Shown here one piece after another: positions 1 through 7,049 of a stretch of 64,000 bases of DNA. A program made the position numbers and the translations under genes. Source of the stretch: Camarhynchus parvulus (lineage: Eukaryota; Chordata; Aves; Passeriformes; Thraupidae); assembly GCF_901933205.1 (NCBI RefSeq), contig NC_044581.1, positions 15,035,501-15,099,500 of the forward strand, written 5' to 3'. Under the pieces are notes generated by a model. The model made no database searches. It had not been told where the DNA came from and worked only from the letters and a program-made list of their open reading frames with translations. The stretch's first letter is position 1, and every line of letters begins with the position of its first letter.

Positions 1-2
1 AC

Positions 3-818
3 GAGTTAGTTCCGTGTGACGTGAGACAGATTTTCTCATGTCTCCTGAACGAATCTCAGTTTTCCCGGTGGGAAGAGGGATGGAGACAGGCGGTGGCTGA
101 CCTGCTCCCGGAGATTTTGGCCCAGCCGAATATCTCCAGGGATGCCAATGGGAATCTCCTGACCGTAGAACATCTTTGCGGTTTGGGGGATTGGGAGAAA
201 GGGCAGCAGGCGGCAGAGCTAATTCCATCCGAAGCTCTAGAAAAATCTACACAGGCGGGTGCTCAAGAATTCTTTAAAGTGCTCGTTGGTGTCCCGCAGA
301 CCCCTGTTTTTCTGTTGCTGCAGGGCCCCGAAGAGACATTCGACGACTTCGTGATGCGGCTTCAGGCCGCCGCGAGGTTCGAGAATGTCTCAGAGGGGAC
401 CAGGCAAGAGATGGTAGCAGCCATCGCCGCGTCAAATGCTAACGCTGCCTGTAAGGCAGCCATTATGAGCCTTCCTTTGCAGCCGCCTCCAACTCTCAAA
501 CAAATGCTTCTGGTGTGCGCAAGGAAGGTGCCCGCGCTCCACCAAAACACCGTGGGGAAGACCTCAGGCGCGGGCAAACGAGTCTCAGTCGCGGAGGGGC
601 CAGAGATCTTCATGTACCATCCCGGAGATCCTGTGGATGTAGCTGCCAGCCAGGGGCCCGGCACCCCGAGACAACAGAGGGGACACTGCCATCTTTGTTC
701 CAAGGAGGGGCACTGGATGCCCGACTGTCCCCTGCGCAAAGCGTTCTATCAGTTTCGCAGGGAGCACGAGTCGGGCGGCTCTGCCAAGGGGACCCCCTCT
801 AGCCTTCAAAAAAACTAG
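3..818 (+). CDS. gag: Gag polyprotein, C-terminal part (capsid and nucleocapsid)
   Basis: This is the C-terminal end of the structural polyprotein that assembles the particle. The frame is open from the first full codon at position 3, so it continues left of the window and no start codon is present. Counting from the GTG (valine) codon at 21 as residue 1, the major homology region has the pattern QX3EX7R at residues 101-113, marking the capsid C-terminal domain. One CCHC zinc knuckle (CX2CX4HX4C) lies at residues 223-236 and marks nucleocapsid, the RNA-binding part. Alpha- and betaretroviral nucleocapsids usually have two knuckles; no second is seen here. The frame ends at TAG 816-818, directly after the slippery heptamer at 809-815, so Gag alone is the main product and Gag-Pro-Pol arises by a -1 shift. 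No internal stop is seen. Confidence 0.9.
   Translation, partial: ELVPCDVRQIFSCLLNESQFSRWEEGWRQAVADLLPEILAQPNISRDANGNLLTVEHLCGLGDWEKGQQAAELIPSEALEKSTQAGAQEFFKVLVGVPQTPVFLLLQGPEETFDDFVMRLQAAARFENVSEGTRQEMVAAIAASNANAACKAAIMSLPLQPPPTLKQMLLVCARKVPALHQNTVGKTSGAGKRVSVAEGPEIFMYHPGDPVDVAASQGPGTPRQQRGHCHLCSKEGHWMPDCPLRKAFYQFRREHESGGSAKGTPSSLQKN
809..815 (+). promoter_or_regulatory. -1 ribosomal frameshift site A-AAA-AAC
   Basis: The heptamer sits in the correct phase of the gag frame (CAA AAA AAC TAG), with the stop codon immediately after it. A, A and C fill the X, Y and Z positions of the classic X-XXY-YYZ pattern. After slipping, the next codon is CTA at 815-817 and the -1 frame is open without a break to 4709. 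Downstream, a G run (818-824), a C-rich stretch (832-838) and the complementary pair CGCAG (827-831) / CTGCG (839-843) could form alternative stem-loops or a pseudoknot; which one forms is inference. The spacer to the G run is only 2-3 nt, shorter than usual, so the effective structure may start a few bases later. Confidence 0.85.
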
Positions 819-3800
819 GGGGGGAGCGCAGCCCGCCCCTGCGTGCTGAAAAAATTAAGGGTGGGCAATTATCATCAACTTTACGCAGGGGAGGGGAGGA
901 GAAGGGAGAAAGCCCGCCGCCAGCACCCCCCGCACCATCTGGGGGAGGTCACGACACTATTTCCACCGGACTTACAATTGACTTTTCCAGACCTGACTTG
1001 CCACCGATTGTGACGCTTGGGGAGGCGGCTTGCCTCGGTTGCGTGGCTCCGTCTCCCTCACCAGAACCTGTCCTAACCTCTCGTTGTTTTGCGTCACCTT
1101 ATAGGTTAGAGACAGTGGAGGACCTTCGTCTGCAGAACGACCGTTTGAGATTCCTGTCAGTGCGCCCCAATGCCGCGGGAACCTGGAGCCGGCTGGACCA
1201 TCAATACGTCGTCGTGGGGGACACCAAGTTCACACCGCGGGATTTGCAGGTTTTCCCGGCCTTGGTGTCCTCAGACCAGCACCGGTTCGAGGTCGCTGTG
1301 GGCTGTCTACATCCGCCCATGTTCCTCCCCAAAGGAACAATCATCGCACAGGCCATCCCAGTCCCGGCCATTGATGATATCATGGTCGGTGACTGGGACC
1401 CAGACTGCCCAGGTCAACGCTCTGGCCTCCCCCGCCGTCGCCTGCGGAGGGAGGAAGAGTTGAACACCACACACACCGTGGCCTGGGCACAGAAACTGGG
1501 GGCTGCCAAGCCTCGGCTTGAGTGCAGCCTGGCACAAGGGGGGGACACAATTAACATCAGGGGGATGCTAGACACGGGGGCGGACGTGACGATCATTCCC
1601 GCTCGGGAATGGCCGTCACACTGGGAGCTCCAAAGCGTGGACGGTCGCATTCAAGGTGTTGGGGGTTCCCAATTGGCACGCCAAAGTAGGAGCTTCGTGC
1701 AAATTACGGGGCCGGATGGGCAATTGGCCAAAGTACGCCCATTCGTTTTGAATTATAGTGAGCCTCTCTGGGGGAGAGACACCCTTGAACAATGGGGAGC
1801 CAAAATTGACCTCCCGGCTCCTCGCCCGGTTTTTCGGGTAGCGGCCGCTGAAGAGCGCGTCACTTGGAAACTTAATTGGCGATCTGATATTCCAGTCCAA
1901 GTGAAGCAGTGGCCGCTGAACAAGCAGAAATTGCAAGCGCTCAACCAGCTCGTGCAGGAGCAACTTCGCAAAGGGAACCTGGTGGAGACCACGTCACCGT
2001 GGAACTCCCCAGTGTTCGTGATCCGCAAATCATCCGGCAAGTGGAGGCTTCTGCATGACCTGCGCCAAATTAATGCCGTAATAGAGGACATGGGTGTCCT
2101 CCAGCCAGGGATGCCTTCCCCTACGATGCTCCCCCGAGATTGGAATCTGGCCATTATTGACATAAAGGACTGCTTTTTCCAAATTCCCCTCCACCCTGAC
2201 GACGCACCACGCTTTGCCTTTACGGTACCGTCTACCAACCGACAAGCTCCCGGTAAGCGTTACCATTGGCGAGTTCTTCCTCAGGGAATGAAGAACTCCC
2301 CTGTTATATGCCAATGGTACGTTGCCGCCCTCCTCGAGCCCATCCGCGAGGCCCACAGCGACGTCATCATTCATCATTATATGGATGATGTGCTGGTCTG
2401 CGCGCCCGACGACGACCAGCTGGCACACGTGCTCTCCCGTGTCAGCGATTGCCTAATCTCCGCAGGATTCGAGCTCGCGGAAGACAAGATTCAAAAGATG
2501 CCGCCCTGGAAATATCTGGGCCTTGAAATTACAAAGCGGACCATTGTGCCGCAAAAATTGGCTATCCACTTAAAAGTGGAAACTTTGGCGGACGCCCACC
2601 AACTGTGTGGGGCTTTGAATTGGGTGAGGCCCTGGCTAGGCATCACCACCGAAGACCTAGCCCCCCTCTTCAAATTACTTGAAGGGGGGGAGGCGCTTAG
2701 TTCGCCTAGGGACCTTACCCCAGAGGCCAGGGCGGCGCTGGAAAGAATTTCAGGACTACTTGAGGCTCGGCAGGCCCATCGCTGTGACCTGGACCTGCCG
2801 TTCAAATTCATCATATTAGGCCGACTGCCACACCTCCATGGTCTCATTTATCAATGGGACCAGTCCCGCATTCCAACGAAGGGTCGGGGCAAGGACCAAG
2901 GCACTGGCGACCCCCTCTTAATCATAGAGTGGGTGTTCCTCAGTTGCCACAGGTCCAAGAGGATCACGCAGCCACACGAGCTGGTGGCGGAACTGATCCG
3001 GAAAGCTCGCTTCCGGATCAGGGAGTTGGCAGGTGAGGACTTCATGTGCATTCATTTACCAATTGAGTTAAAATCTGGCAAATTCCAAGCAAAAATGCTA
3101 AATGAACTCCTCATGGAGAGCGAGGTTCTCCAATTTGCACTCGCCGACTACACCGGGCAGATCGACGTTGCACGGCCATCCCATCCGCTGTTCAACGTCG
3201 GCCTGCAATTTAAATTGTCTGCTAAAAGGTTACTTAGCCGGAAGCCCCTGGAGGCCCTGACTGTTTTTACAGACGCGTCCGGGGGATCCCACAAGGAGGA
3301 CAGGCTTGCAAAGTCTGCTCTTACCTGGAGAGATCCCCAAACTCGGCGTTGGGAGAAGGAAGTTGAAAGAGTTGAGGGTTCCCCTCAAGTCGCTGAGTTG
3401 GCCGCAGTCGTCAGGGCATTTGAAAAGTTCCAGGACCGGCCATTTAATTTGGTGACCGATTCGGCTTACGTAGCAGGTGTAGTCGCGCGGGCGGAGAATT
3501 CCGTGCTCCAAGAAGTTCAGAATTCGGCCCTGTACAAGCTGCTTTCGAAACTTGTACAGTCCATCTCCCAGAGGAAGCAGCCGTACTATGTAATGCACAC
3601 GAGGTCCCACACCGACCTGCCCGGGTACATTGCGGAAGGGAACCGCCGGGCTGATGCCTTGGCGGGGAACGACTGCGTGGACCCCGAGGAGTTCCTGGCG
3701 TGTGGTGCGTCATGGGCTCCGCTCCCACAAGTGTTCGAGCAGGCAAAGCTCAGCCACCAGCTCTTCCACCAAAATGCGCCTGGCTTGGTTCGCCAGTTCC

Positions 3801-4711
3801 ACCTAACGCGCGACCAGGCCAAGGCCATTGTGGCAACATGCCCCCAGTGCCAGCAGAGTCAGCCTCCATCTCTGCCTGCTGGTGCTAACCCAAGGGGCCT
3901 TGCGAGCTGTGAGGTGTGGCAGACAGATATCACTAAAATTCCATCATTCGGCCGCCTCAAGTACGTCCACGTGTCCGTGGACACGTTTTCCGGTGCCATC
4001 TTTGCCTCTGCCCACACAGGGGAGAGAGCTCTGGATGTTCAGAAACATCTGCTCCAGGCTTTCTCCGTGTTGGGCATCCCCAAAGAAATAAAAACTGATA
4101 ACGGCCCGGCTTACGTTTCCAGGGAGCTCCGCGACTTCCTGCAGAGGTGGGGAATAGGCCATAAGACCGGCATCCCCTATTCCCCTACGGGACAAGCCGT
4201 GGTGGAGCGGTCCCATCAGAGCCTTAAAAGGGTCCTTAGTCATCTGACCCCGGCTATGAAGATGGAATCGCCCCACATCCAGTTGTCGCGTGCTCTGTAT
4301 ACTTTAAATTTCTTAAATTGTTCATTTGAACACTTGGAGCCTCCCATTGTGAGGCACTTTGGGGGGCATGACAGCCTGCGGACGAGGGAGAAGCCTCCGG
4401 TCCTGGTGAGGGATCCGGAGACCTACCGGCAGGAGGGACCCTTTCCTCTTGTGACCTGGGGGAGAGGGTACGCTTGCGTGTCGACTCCCTCAGGCCCCAA
4501 GTGGGTCCCTTCCCGGTGGGTTCGCCCCTACGTGCCCCGCGCACCGACGCGAGTTACCCCTCCTCGACAAGTCACAGTCGCAAGCTGGCGGCGAAGGAGG
4601 CGGGAGCTCCTTCCAATCCCGGAGGCCCCAGAGAGCGCCGTGGAGCCACCAGACCTGGAGGAAAGCCTGCCTCCACGATGGCTTTGGGAAACCTCCGCCC
4701 CTTGCTGTTAA
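815..4711 (+). CDS. pol: Pro-Pol polyprotein: dUTPase-like leader, protease, RT, RNase H, integrase
   Basis: It is made only as a Gag fusion after the -1 shift; residues below count from the codon at 815 (1298 residues). A proline/glycine-rich linker comes first, then a dUTPase-like remnant (about 110-180; KGTIIAQ near 173). Protease has its DTGAD catalytic loop at 253. Reverse transcriptase spans about 350-805, with motif A aspartate 449, LPQG at 488-491 and YMDD at 522-525. RNase H has its acidic set D820, E861, D882, D947. Integrase has the HHCC zinc site H981, H985, C1009, C1012 and the D,D-35-E triad D1038, D1095, E1131, followed by the C-terminal domain with GRGYACV and WVPSRWVRPY. All catalytic residues are present and no stop interrupts the frame. 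Protease and RT share one frame; most betaretroviruses need a second shift between them. No G-patch after the protease was recognised. The stop (4709-4711) lies 78 bases before the env ATG. Confidence 0.93.
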   Translation, partial: LGGERSPPLRAEKIKGGQLSSTLRRGGEEKGESPPPAPPAPSGGGHDTISTGLTIDFSRPDLPPIVTLGEAACLGCVAPSPSPEPVLTSRCFASPYRLETVEDLRLQNDRLRFLSVRPNAAGTWSRLDHQYVVVGDTKFTPRDLQVFPALVSSDQHRFEVAVGCLHPPMFLPKGTIIAQAIPVPAIDDIMVGDWDPDCPGQRSGLPRRRLRREEELNTTHTVAWAQKLGAAKPRLECSLAQGGDTINIRGMLDTGADVTIIPAREWPSHWELQSVDGRIQGVGGSQLARQSRSFVQITGPDGQLAKVRPFVLNYSEPLWGRDTLEQWGAKIDLPAPRPVFRVAAAEERVTWKLNWRSDIPVQVKQWPLNKQKLQALNQLVQEQLRKGNLVETTSPWNSPVFVIRKSSGKWRLLHDLRQINAVIEDMGVLQPGMPSPTMLPRDWNLAIIDIKDCFFQIPLHPDDAPRFAFTVPSTNRQAPGKRYHWRVLPQGMKNSPVICQWYVAALLEPIREAHSDVIIHHYMDDVLVCAPDDDQLAHVLSRVSDCLISAGFELAEDKIQKMPPWKYLGLEITKRTIVPQKLAIHLKVETLADAHQLCGALNWVRPWLGITTEDLAPLFKLLEGGEALSSPRDLTPEARAALERISGLLEARQAHRCDLDLPFKFIILGRLPHLHGLIYQWDQSRIPTKGRGKDQGTGDPLLIIEWVFLSCHRSKRITQPHELVAELIRKARFRIRELAGEDFMCIHLPIELKSGKFQAKMLNELLMESEVLQFALADYTGQIDVARPSHPLFNVGLQFKLSAKRLLSRKPLEALTVFTDASGGSHKEDRLAKSALTWRDPQTRRWEKEVERVEGSPQVAELAAVVRAFEKFQDRPFNLVTDSAYVAGVVARAENSVLQEVQNSALYKLLSKLVQSISQRKQPYYVMHTRSHTDLPGYIAEGNRRADALAGNDCVDPEEFLACGASWAPLPQVFEQAKLSHQLFHQNAPGLVRQFHLTRDQAKAIVATCPQCQQSQPPSLPAGANPRGLASCEVWQTDITKIPSFGRLKYVHVSVDTFSGAIFASAHTGERALDVQKHLLQAFSVLGIPKEIKTDNGPAYVSRELRDFLQRWGIGHKTGIPYSPTGQAVVERSHQSLKRVLSHLTPAMKMESPHIQLSRALYTLNFLNCSFEHLEPPIVRHFGGHDSLRTREKPPVLVRDPETYRQEGPFPLVTWGRGYACVSTPSGPKWVPSRWVRPYVPRAPTRVTPPRQVTVASWRRRRRELLPIPEAPESAVEPPDLEESLPPRWLWETSAPCC

Positions 4712-4875
4712 GATTCCTCATGTCTTCTCCCCCTGTGATTTCCATTTTGCTCAGGGTCGCCTTTGTTTTGATTCGTTTCAGTTATCGTGATGTCCAGCCC
4801 GGGAATGTCTGCTTGGGGGATGTTCGTGCTGTGCCTTGCTGTGGGGAACGCCTGGCCCATCCAACCTCCGCATGA
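4678..4875 (+). other. Small open frame across the pol end and env start, function unknown
   Basis: A 65-codon frame, different from both pol and env, starts at an ATG with a strong initiation context (A at -3, G at +4). Its first 35 residues are leucine-, valine- and isoleucine-rich with scattered arginines, like a signal peptide or membrane anchor. It overlaps the last 34 bases of pol and the first 86 bases of env. It could be a chance frame, a small accessory product, or a former env leader left out of frame. With the acceptor at 4781 it would be skipped in env mRNA. The evidence is weak. Confidence 0.25.
4763..4781 (+). promoter_or_regulatory. Probable env splice acceptor
   Basis: A T-rich pyrimidine tract ends in TTTCAG at 4776-4781, followed by the env ATG at 4790. 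This is what a subgenomic env mRNA needs, since env lies behind the pol stop codon. The donor would be upstream of the window. The site is inferred from consensus only. Confidence 0.6.
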
Positions 4876-6217
4876 AAACATCTGGAAAATGATGGCCAGG
4901 TCCCTCGGCAGGGACAGCATTTGCCTGGATTCCGGTGCGGCCGACAACCCGCTGGGGACGAGTCTGGTAGGAATCCCCGTACCCGTTGGCGAGCTGCCGC
5001 CCTTTATGGCGGTAGCTTTCAAGAGGTGGGAAAACCCGAAAGCCGTTGCCCCTGGGGCTTCCACCAGCCCCCGAGTGTTATGGGAGCGAGAAGTATCCCG
5101 ATTCCCAAAGGGCAGGCTAGGGGAACCCCCTCTTGAGTTCCAACTGCTCGGCGCCGCCAAAGCCCCTCTTTGTTTCAATTTTATCCCAAACTATAATTTT
5201 CCCCATACTGTTTATGTTACCTACCTTCCGAAGCCCAAACCCCAATTTGAGGCAGGGAGCTGGTGCGAGACCATCGTTACAGTCGCCGCCCCTGCCACCC
5301 TTGACTATTTCTCCCGCAAGCTCCCTATGAATTTGTTTCTTATTTGCGGTGACCGAGCATGGGCGGGCATTCCTGCTCAGCTGATAGGAGGCCCATGTGC
5401 CCTGGGCAGGCTGACGCTCTTCGCCCCCAACATGACCCAAATTAATGATTGGCAAAGTGAAAATCAGACAGGGCACCTGATTCGGTCAAAAAGAGCAACT
5501 CAACAATTCGGCCAGGATTGCGATTCAAAAATCGAGCATTGGCCAAAGTCTAAAAGGATCGCAATGTCAGTGTTGCTCCCTTGGGTGGCGGTTGCCAAAG
5601 CCCTAGGAGAATTGGGTGAGTTGGAATGTTGGGCGGCCAAGCAAGCCAATTTGACTTCAGCCGCGCTTACGGACCTCCTCGCAGAGGAGAAAATAACCAG
5701 ACAAGCCGTCCTCCAGAATCGGGCGGCCCTGGACTTCTTGCTGCTAAAACATCATCATAGCTGCGAGGAGTTCCAGGGCCTGTGCTGTTTCAATCTGAAG
5801 ACCAGGGCCCCGGACATCCAGGCAGACATCCGCCAGATTCAGAAGAACGTTGCAGACATCCAACAGGAAGCTACCGACTGGCTGTACCACCTGATGCCGG
5901 ACTCTAAGCTCTCGGGCTGGGCAGCTTCCCTTATCAAAGATATTAGTTTTGTTGTTTTCATCATTATTCTTGTTTCTATTAGCTCCCTGTCCCTCTGGGC
6001 CCTGCTCAAGCAGCTGATCACGCGTCTAACATCAACGCCTTCCGCCAATGCTGTCTTGGCTCCCCTCTCGCCGGTCTCCGCTCCAGAGTCACCAACCTAC
6101 GTGGAGATGGCCCCACAAGCCAACGAGGGCGATGGCGAGGAAGAGCCGGAGGCTGCAGCGGAGGTCAGCGGCAGCTTTGAAAGCATTGAAGGAGCTCCAG
6201 AGGGATCAGAAGCTTAA
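4790..6217 (+). CDS. env: Envelope glycoprotein (SU and TM), alpharetrovirus-like
   Basis: This is a complete 475-residue Env that would mediate receptor binding and membrane fusion at the particle surface. The ATG at 4790 was chosen because it lies 8 bases after the splice acceptor and stops occur just upstream in frame. A hydrophobic stretch at residues 8-20 is a likely signal peptide. SU is short (about 210 residues after the signal), with five cysteines and only two N-glycosylation sequons (214, 225). A furin-type RSKR lies at 232-235 and a second basic KSKR at 253-256. Between cysteines 244 and 280 lies a hydrophobic segment that fits an internal fusion loop, as in alpharetroviruses. A heptad region and an immunosuppressive-like segment (about 308-320) precede the CX6CC motif (C325 to C333), which in relatives links SU to TM by a disulfide. 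A membrane helix spans about 385-406. The tail of about 68 residues is acidic and includes YVEM near 437-440. No stop or frameshift is seen. Confidence 0.92.
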   Translation: MSSPGMSAWGMFVLCLAVGNAWPIQPPHENIWKMMARSLGRDSICLDSGAADNPLGTSLVGIPVPVGELPPFMAVAFKRWENPKAVAPGASTSPRVLWEREVSRFPKGRLGEPPLEFQLLGAAKAPLCFNFIPNYNFPHTVYVTYLPKPKPQFEAGSWCETIVTVAAPATLDYFSRKLPMNLFLICGDRAWAGIPAQLIGGPCALGRLTLFAPNMTQINDWQSENQTGHLIRSKRATQQFGQDCDSKIEHWPKSKRIAMSVLLPWVAVAKALGELGELECWAAKQANLTSAALTDLLAEEKITRQAVLQNRAALDFLLLKHHHSCEEFQGLCCFNLKTRAPDIQADIRQIQKNVADIQQEATDWLYHLMPDSKLSGWAASLIKDISFVVFIIILVSISSLSLWALLKQLITRLTSTPSANAVLAPLSPVSAPESPTYVEMAPQANEGDGEEEPEAAAEVSGSFESIEGAPEGSEA

Positions 6218-6237
6218 GTTGGACCTTTAAGTTGGAC
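6214..6237 (+). repeat. Short direct repeat at the env stop
   Basis: An 11-base unit (TTAAGTTGGAC) occurs twice with a period of 13, the first copy overlapping the env stop codon TAA at 6215-6217. The rest up to the polypurine tract (6238-6334) is non-coding. Some alpharetroviruses carry direct repeats at this place that aid RNA export; nothing here proves such a role. Confidence 0.45.
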
Positions 6238-6334
6238 TTTTCAAGAAGTTTCATGTTTTAAGAGACTTTCTAAACTCAGTTTCAAGTTTTGCCCCACACC
6301 TCCCTCAGTTCCAGTTTTCTGTTTTGTTTAGTTT

Positions 6335-6348
6335 AAAAAAGGGGGAGA
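6335..6348 (+). promoter_or_regulatory. Polypurine tract (plus-strand primer)
   Basis: An all-purine run of six A, five G and AGA lies directly before TGTTGGGG. This is the expected primer for plus-strand DNA synthesis and fixes the left edge of the 3' LTR at 6349. Confidence 0.85.
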
Positions 6349-6465
6349 TGTTGGGGTGCGTTTGTGTTTGTGCTTTGTCCCCCACATTGCTTACACCTTT
6401 TCTGATGTTTCGAAGTTAAGTTTTATGAGTTTTTAAATTTAATTCCCATTAGTTTGTATTGTCCC

Positions 6466-6476
6466 AAGATGGCGAC
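6466..6476 (+). promoter_or_regulatory. YY1-like motif in LTR U3
   Basis: AAGATGGCGAC closely matches the AANATGGC core bound by the zinc-finger factor YY1, which can silence or activate retroviral LTRs in vertebrates. This is a motif match only. Confidence 0.4.
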
Positions 6477-6770
6477 CTGGGCAAAGGGGATTTCCAGTGC
6501 CCCCCTCCCACCCTGTGTCAGTTATTTGTCAATCTAGTCGGGCCCTCCTTAGTTTATGTTAATTTACTTGTCAATCCTCGTGTTCCCCTGGCGACCCCCT
6601 TGTCCATCACCCCCCAGCCCACTCCCCAGATCTGGAAAGTTCCCCGGGGTCTGGGAGGTGATTGGGTCAGTGGGGGAAGCCACTCCTATGTTGTCCTTTG
6701 ATTTGTTCTCTGTAATCATGTAATGTATTGTCATTGGTTCTACTCTGTTCTCCCTCCCCCTGGGGTCGGT

Positions 6771-6779
6771 GATAAAAAG
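6771..6779 (+). promoter_or_regulatory. LTR TATA-like box
   Basis: GATAAAAAG lies about 80 bases before the polyadenylation signal. A transcription start about 25-30 bases downstream (near 6800) would give an R region of about 70 bases. An inverted CCAAT motif sits about 35 bases upstream. Confidence 0.6.
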
Positions 6780-6849
6780 CCAGACCAGGGGGAGGTTCGT
6801 GGTCAGTCTTCTGTGACTCCCTCACCCTCTCGTTGTTTCCCGCACCCTC

Positions 6850-6855
6850 AATAAA
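6850..6855 (+). terminator. LTR polyadenylation signal AATAAA
   Basis: A canonical AATAAA lies downstream of the TATA-like box and the predicted start, so it would fall in R and serve the 3' ends of viral RNA. Cleavage is expected near 6870. Confidence 0.75.
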
Positions 6856-7049
6856 CCCATCCCTGTCCACGGAAGACTGATCGGCTCGCGTTTTCCTTCA
6901 TCACTCCACCGCCCTCAAAGGTGCTGCTGCGCTGGTTCCTGTCCGGCCTTCGTCAGGTCGCATCCCGAGGCTTTTACCGCCCCGGGGGACCTGAGTGGCT
7001 GGGGCTTCGGCTCTACCGTCAGGTAGCCTGCCAGGCTCTGGCTAAGACA

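Larger units (their letters stand above)
1..7049 (+). mobile_element. Class II endogenous retrovirus, 3' three quarters of a provirus
   Basis: The order is gag (partial), pro-pol, env, polypurine tract and 3' LTR, all on one strand with every visible frame open. Pro-Pol carries the DTGA protease motif, YMDD reverse transcriptase, RNase H and a DDE integrase. Env carries a CX6CC transmembrane subunit. The 5' LTR, primer-binding site, matrix and most of capsid lie before the window. RT, integrase C-terminus and Env place it among class II (alpha/beta-like) avian ERVs; this rests on motif reading, not on a tree. The absence of any stop or frameshift suggests a recent insertion. The right boundary is uncertain, between about 6900 and 7130, where GC-rich viral-looking sequence gives way to AT-rich host DNA. 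The target-site duplication cannot be checked because only one end is present. Confidence 0.93.
6349..7049 (+). repeat. 3' long terminal repeat; right end uncertain
   Basis: The LTR begins with TG directly after the polypurine tract. U3 runs to about 6798 and holds inverted CCAAT motifs (6661-6665, 6733-6737), a YY1-like motif (6466-6476) and a TATA-like box at 6771. R starts about 6800 and contains AATAAA at 6850-6855, with cleavage expected near 6870. U5 and the flank are GC-rich up to about 7110. No good inverse of the TGTTGGGG terminus is found. The end given here uses ACA at 7047-7049, which matches only the first three bases. Other CA dinucleotides (6900, 6956) are possible ends. The 5' LTR lies outside the window, so it cannot be used to set the boundary. 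Confidence 0.7.

Noticed and set aside
362..1963. Minus-strand and alternate-frame ORFs over gag and pol
   Set aside because: Shadows of the retroviral genes in GC-rich coding sequence.
6459..6701. 80-codon frame inside the LTR U3
   Set aside because: It begins at a non-ATG codon, has no recognisable domain and lies in promoter sequence.
6995..7020. A TGG-starting GC-rich stretch considered as a primer-binding site
   Set aside because: A primer-binding site follows the 5' LTR, not the 3' LTR, and the sequence does not match a tRNA 3' end that I recognise.
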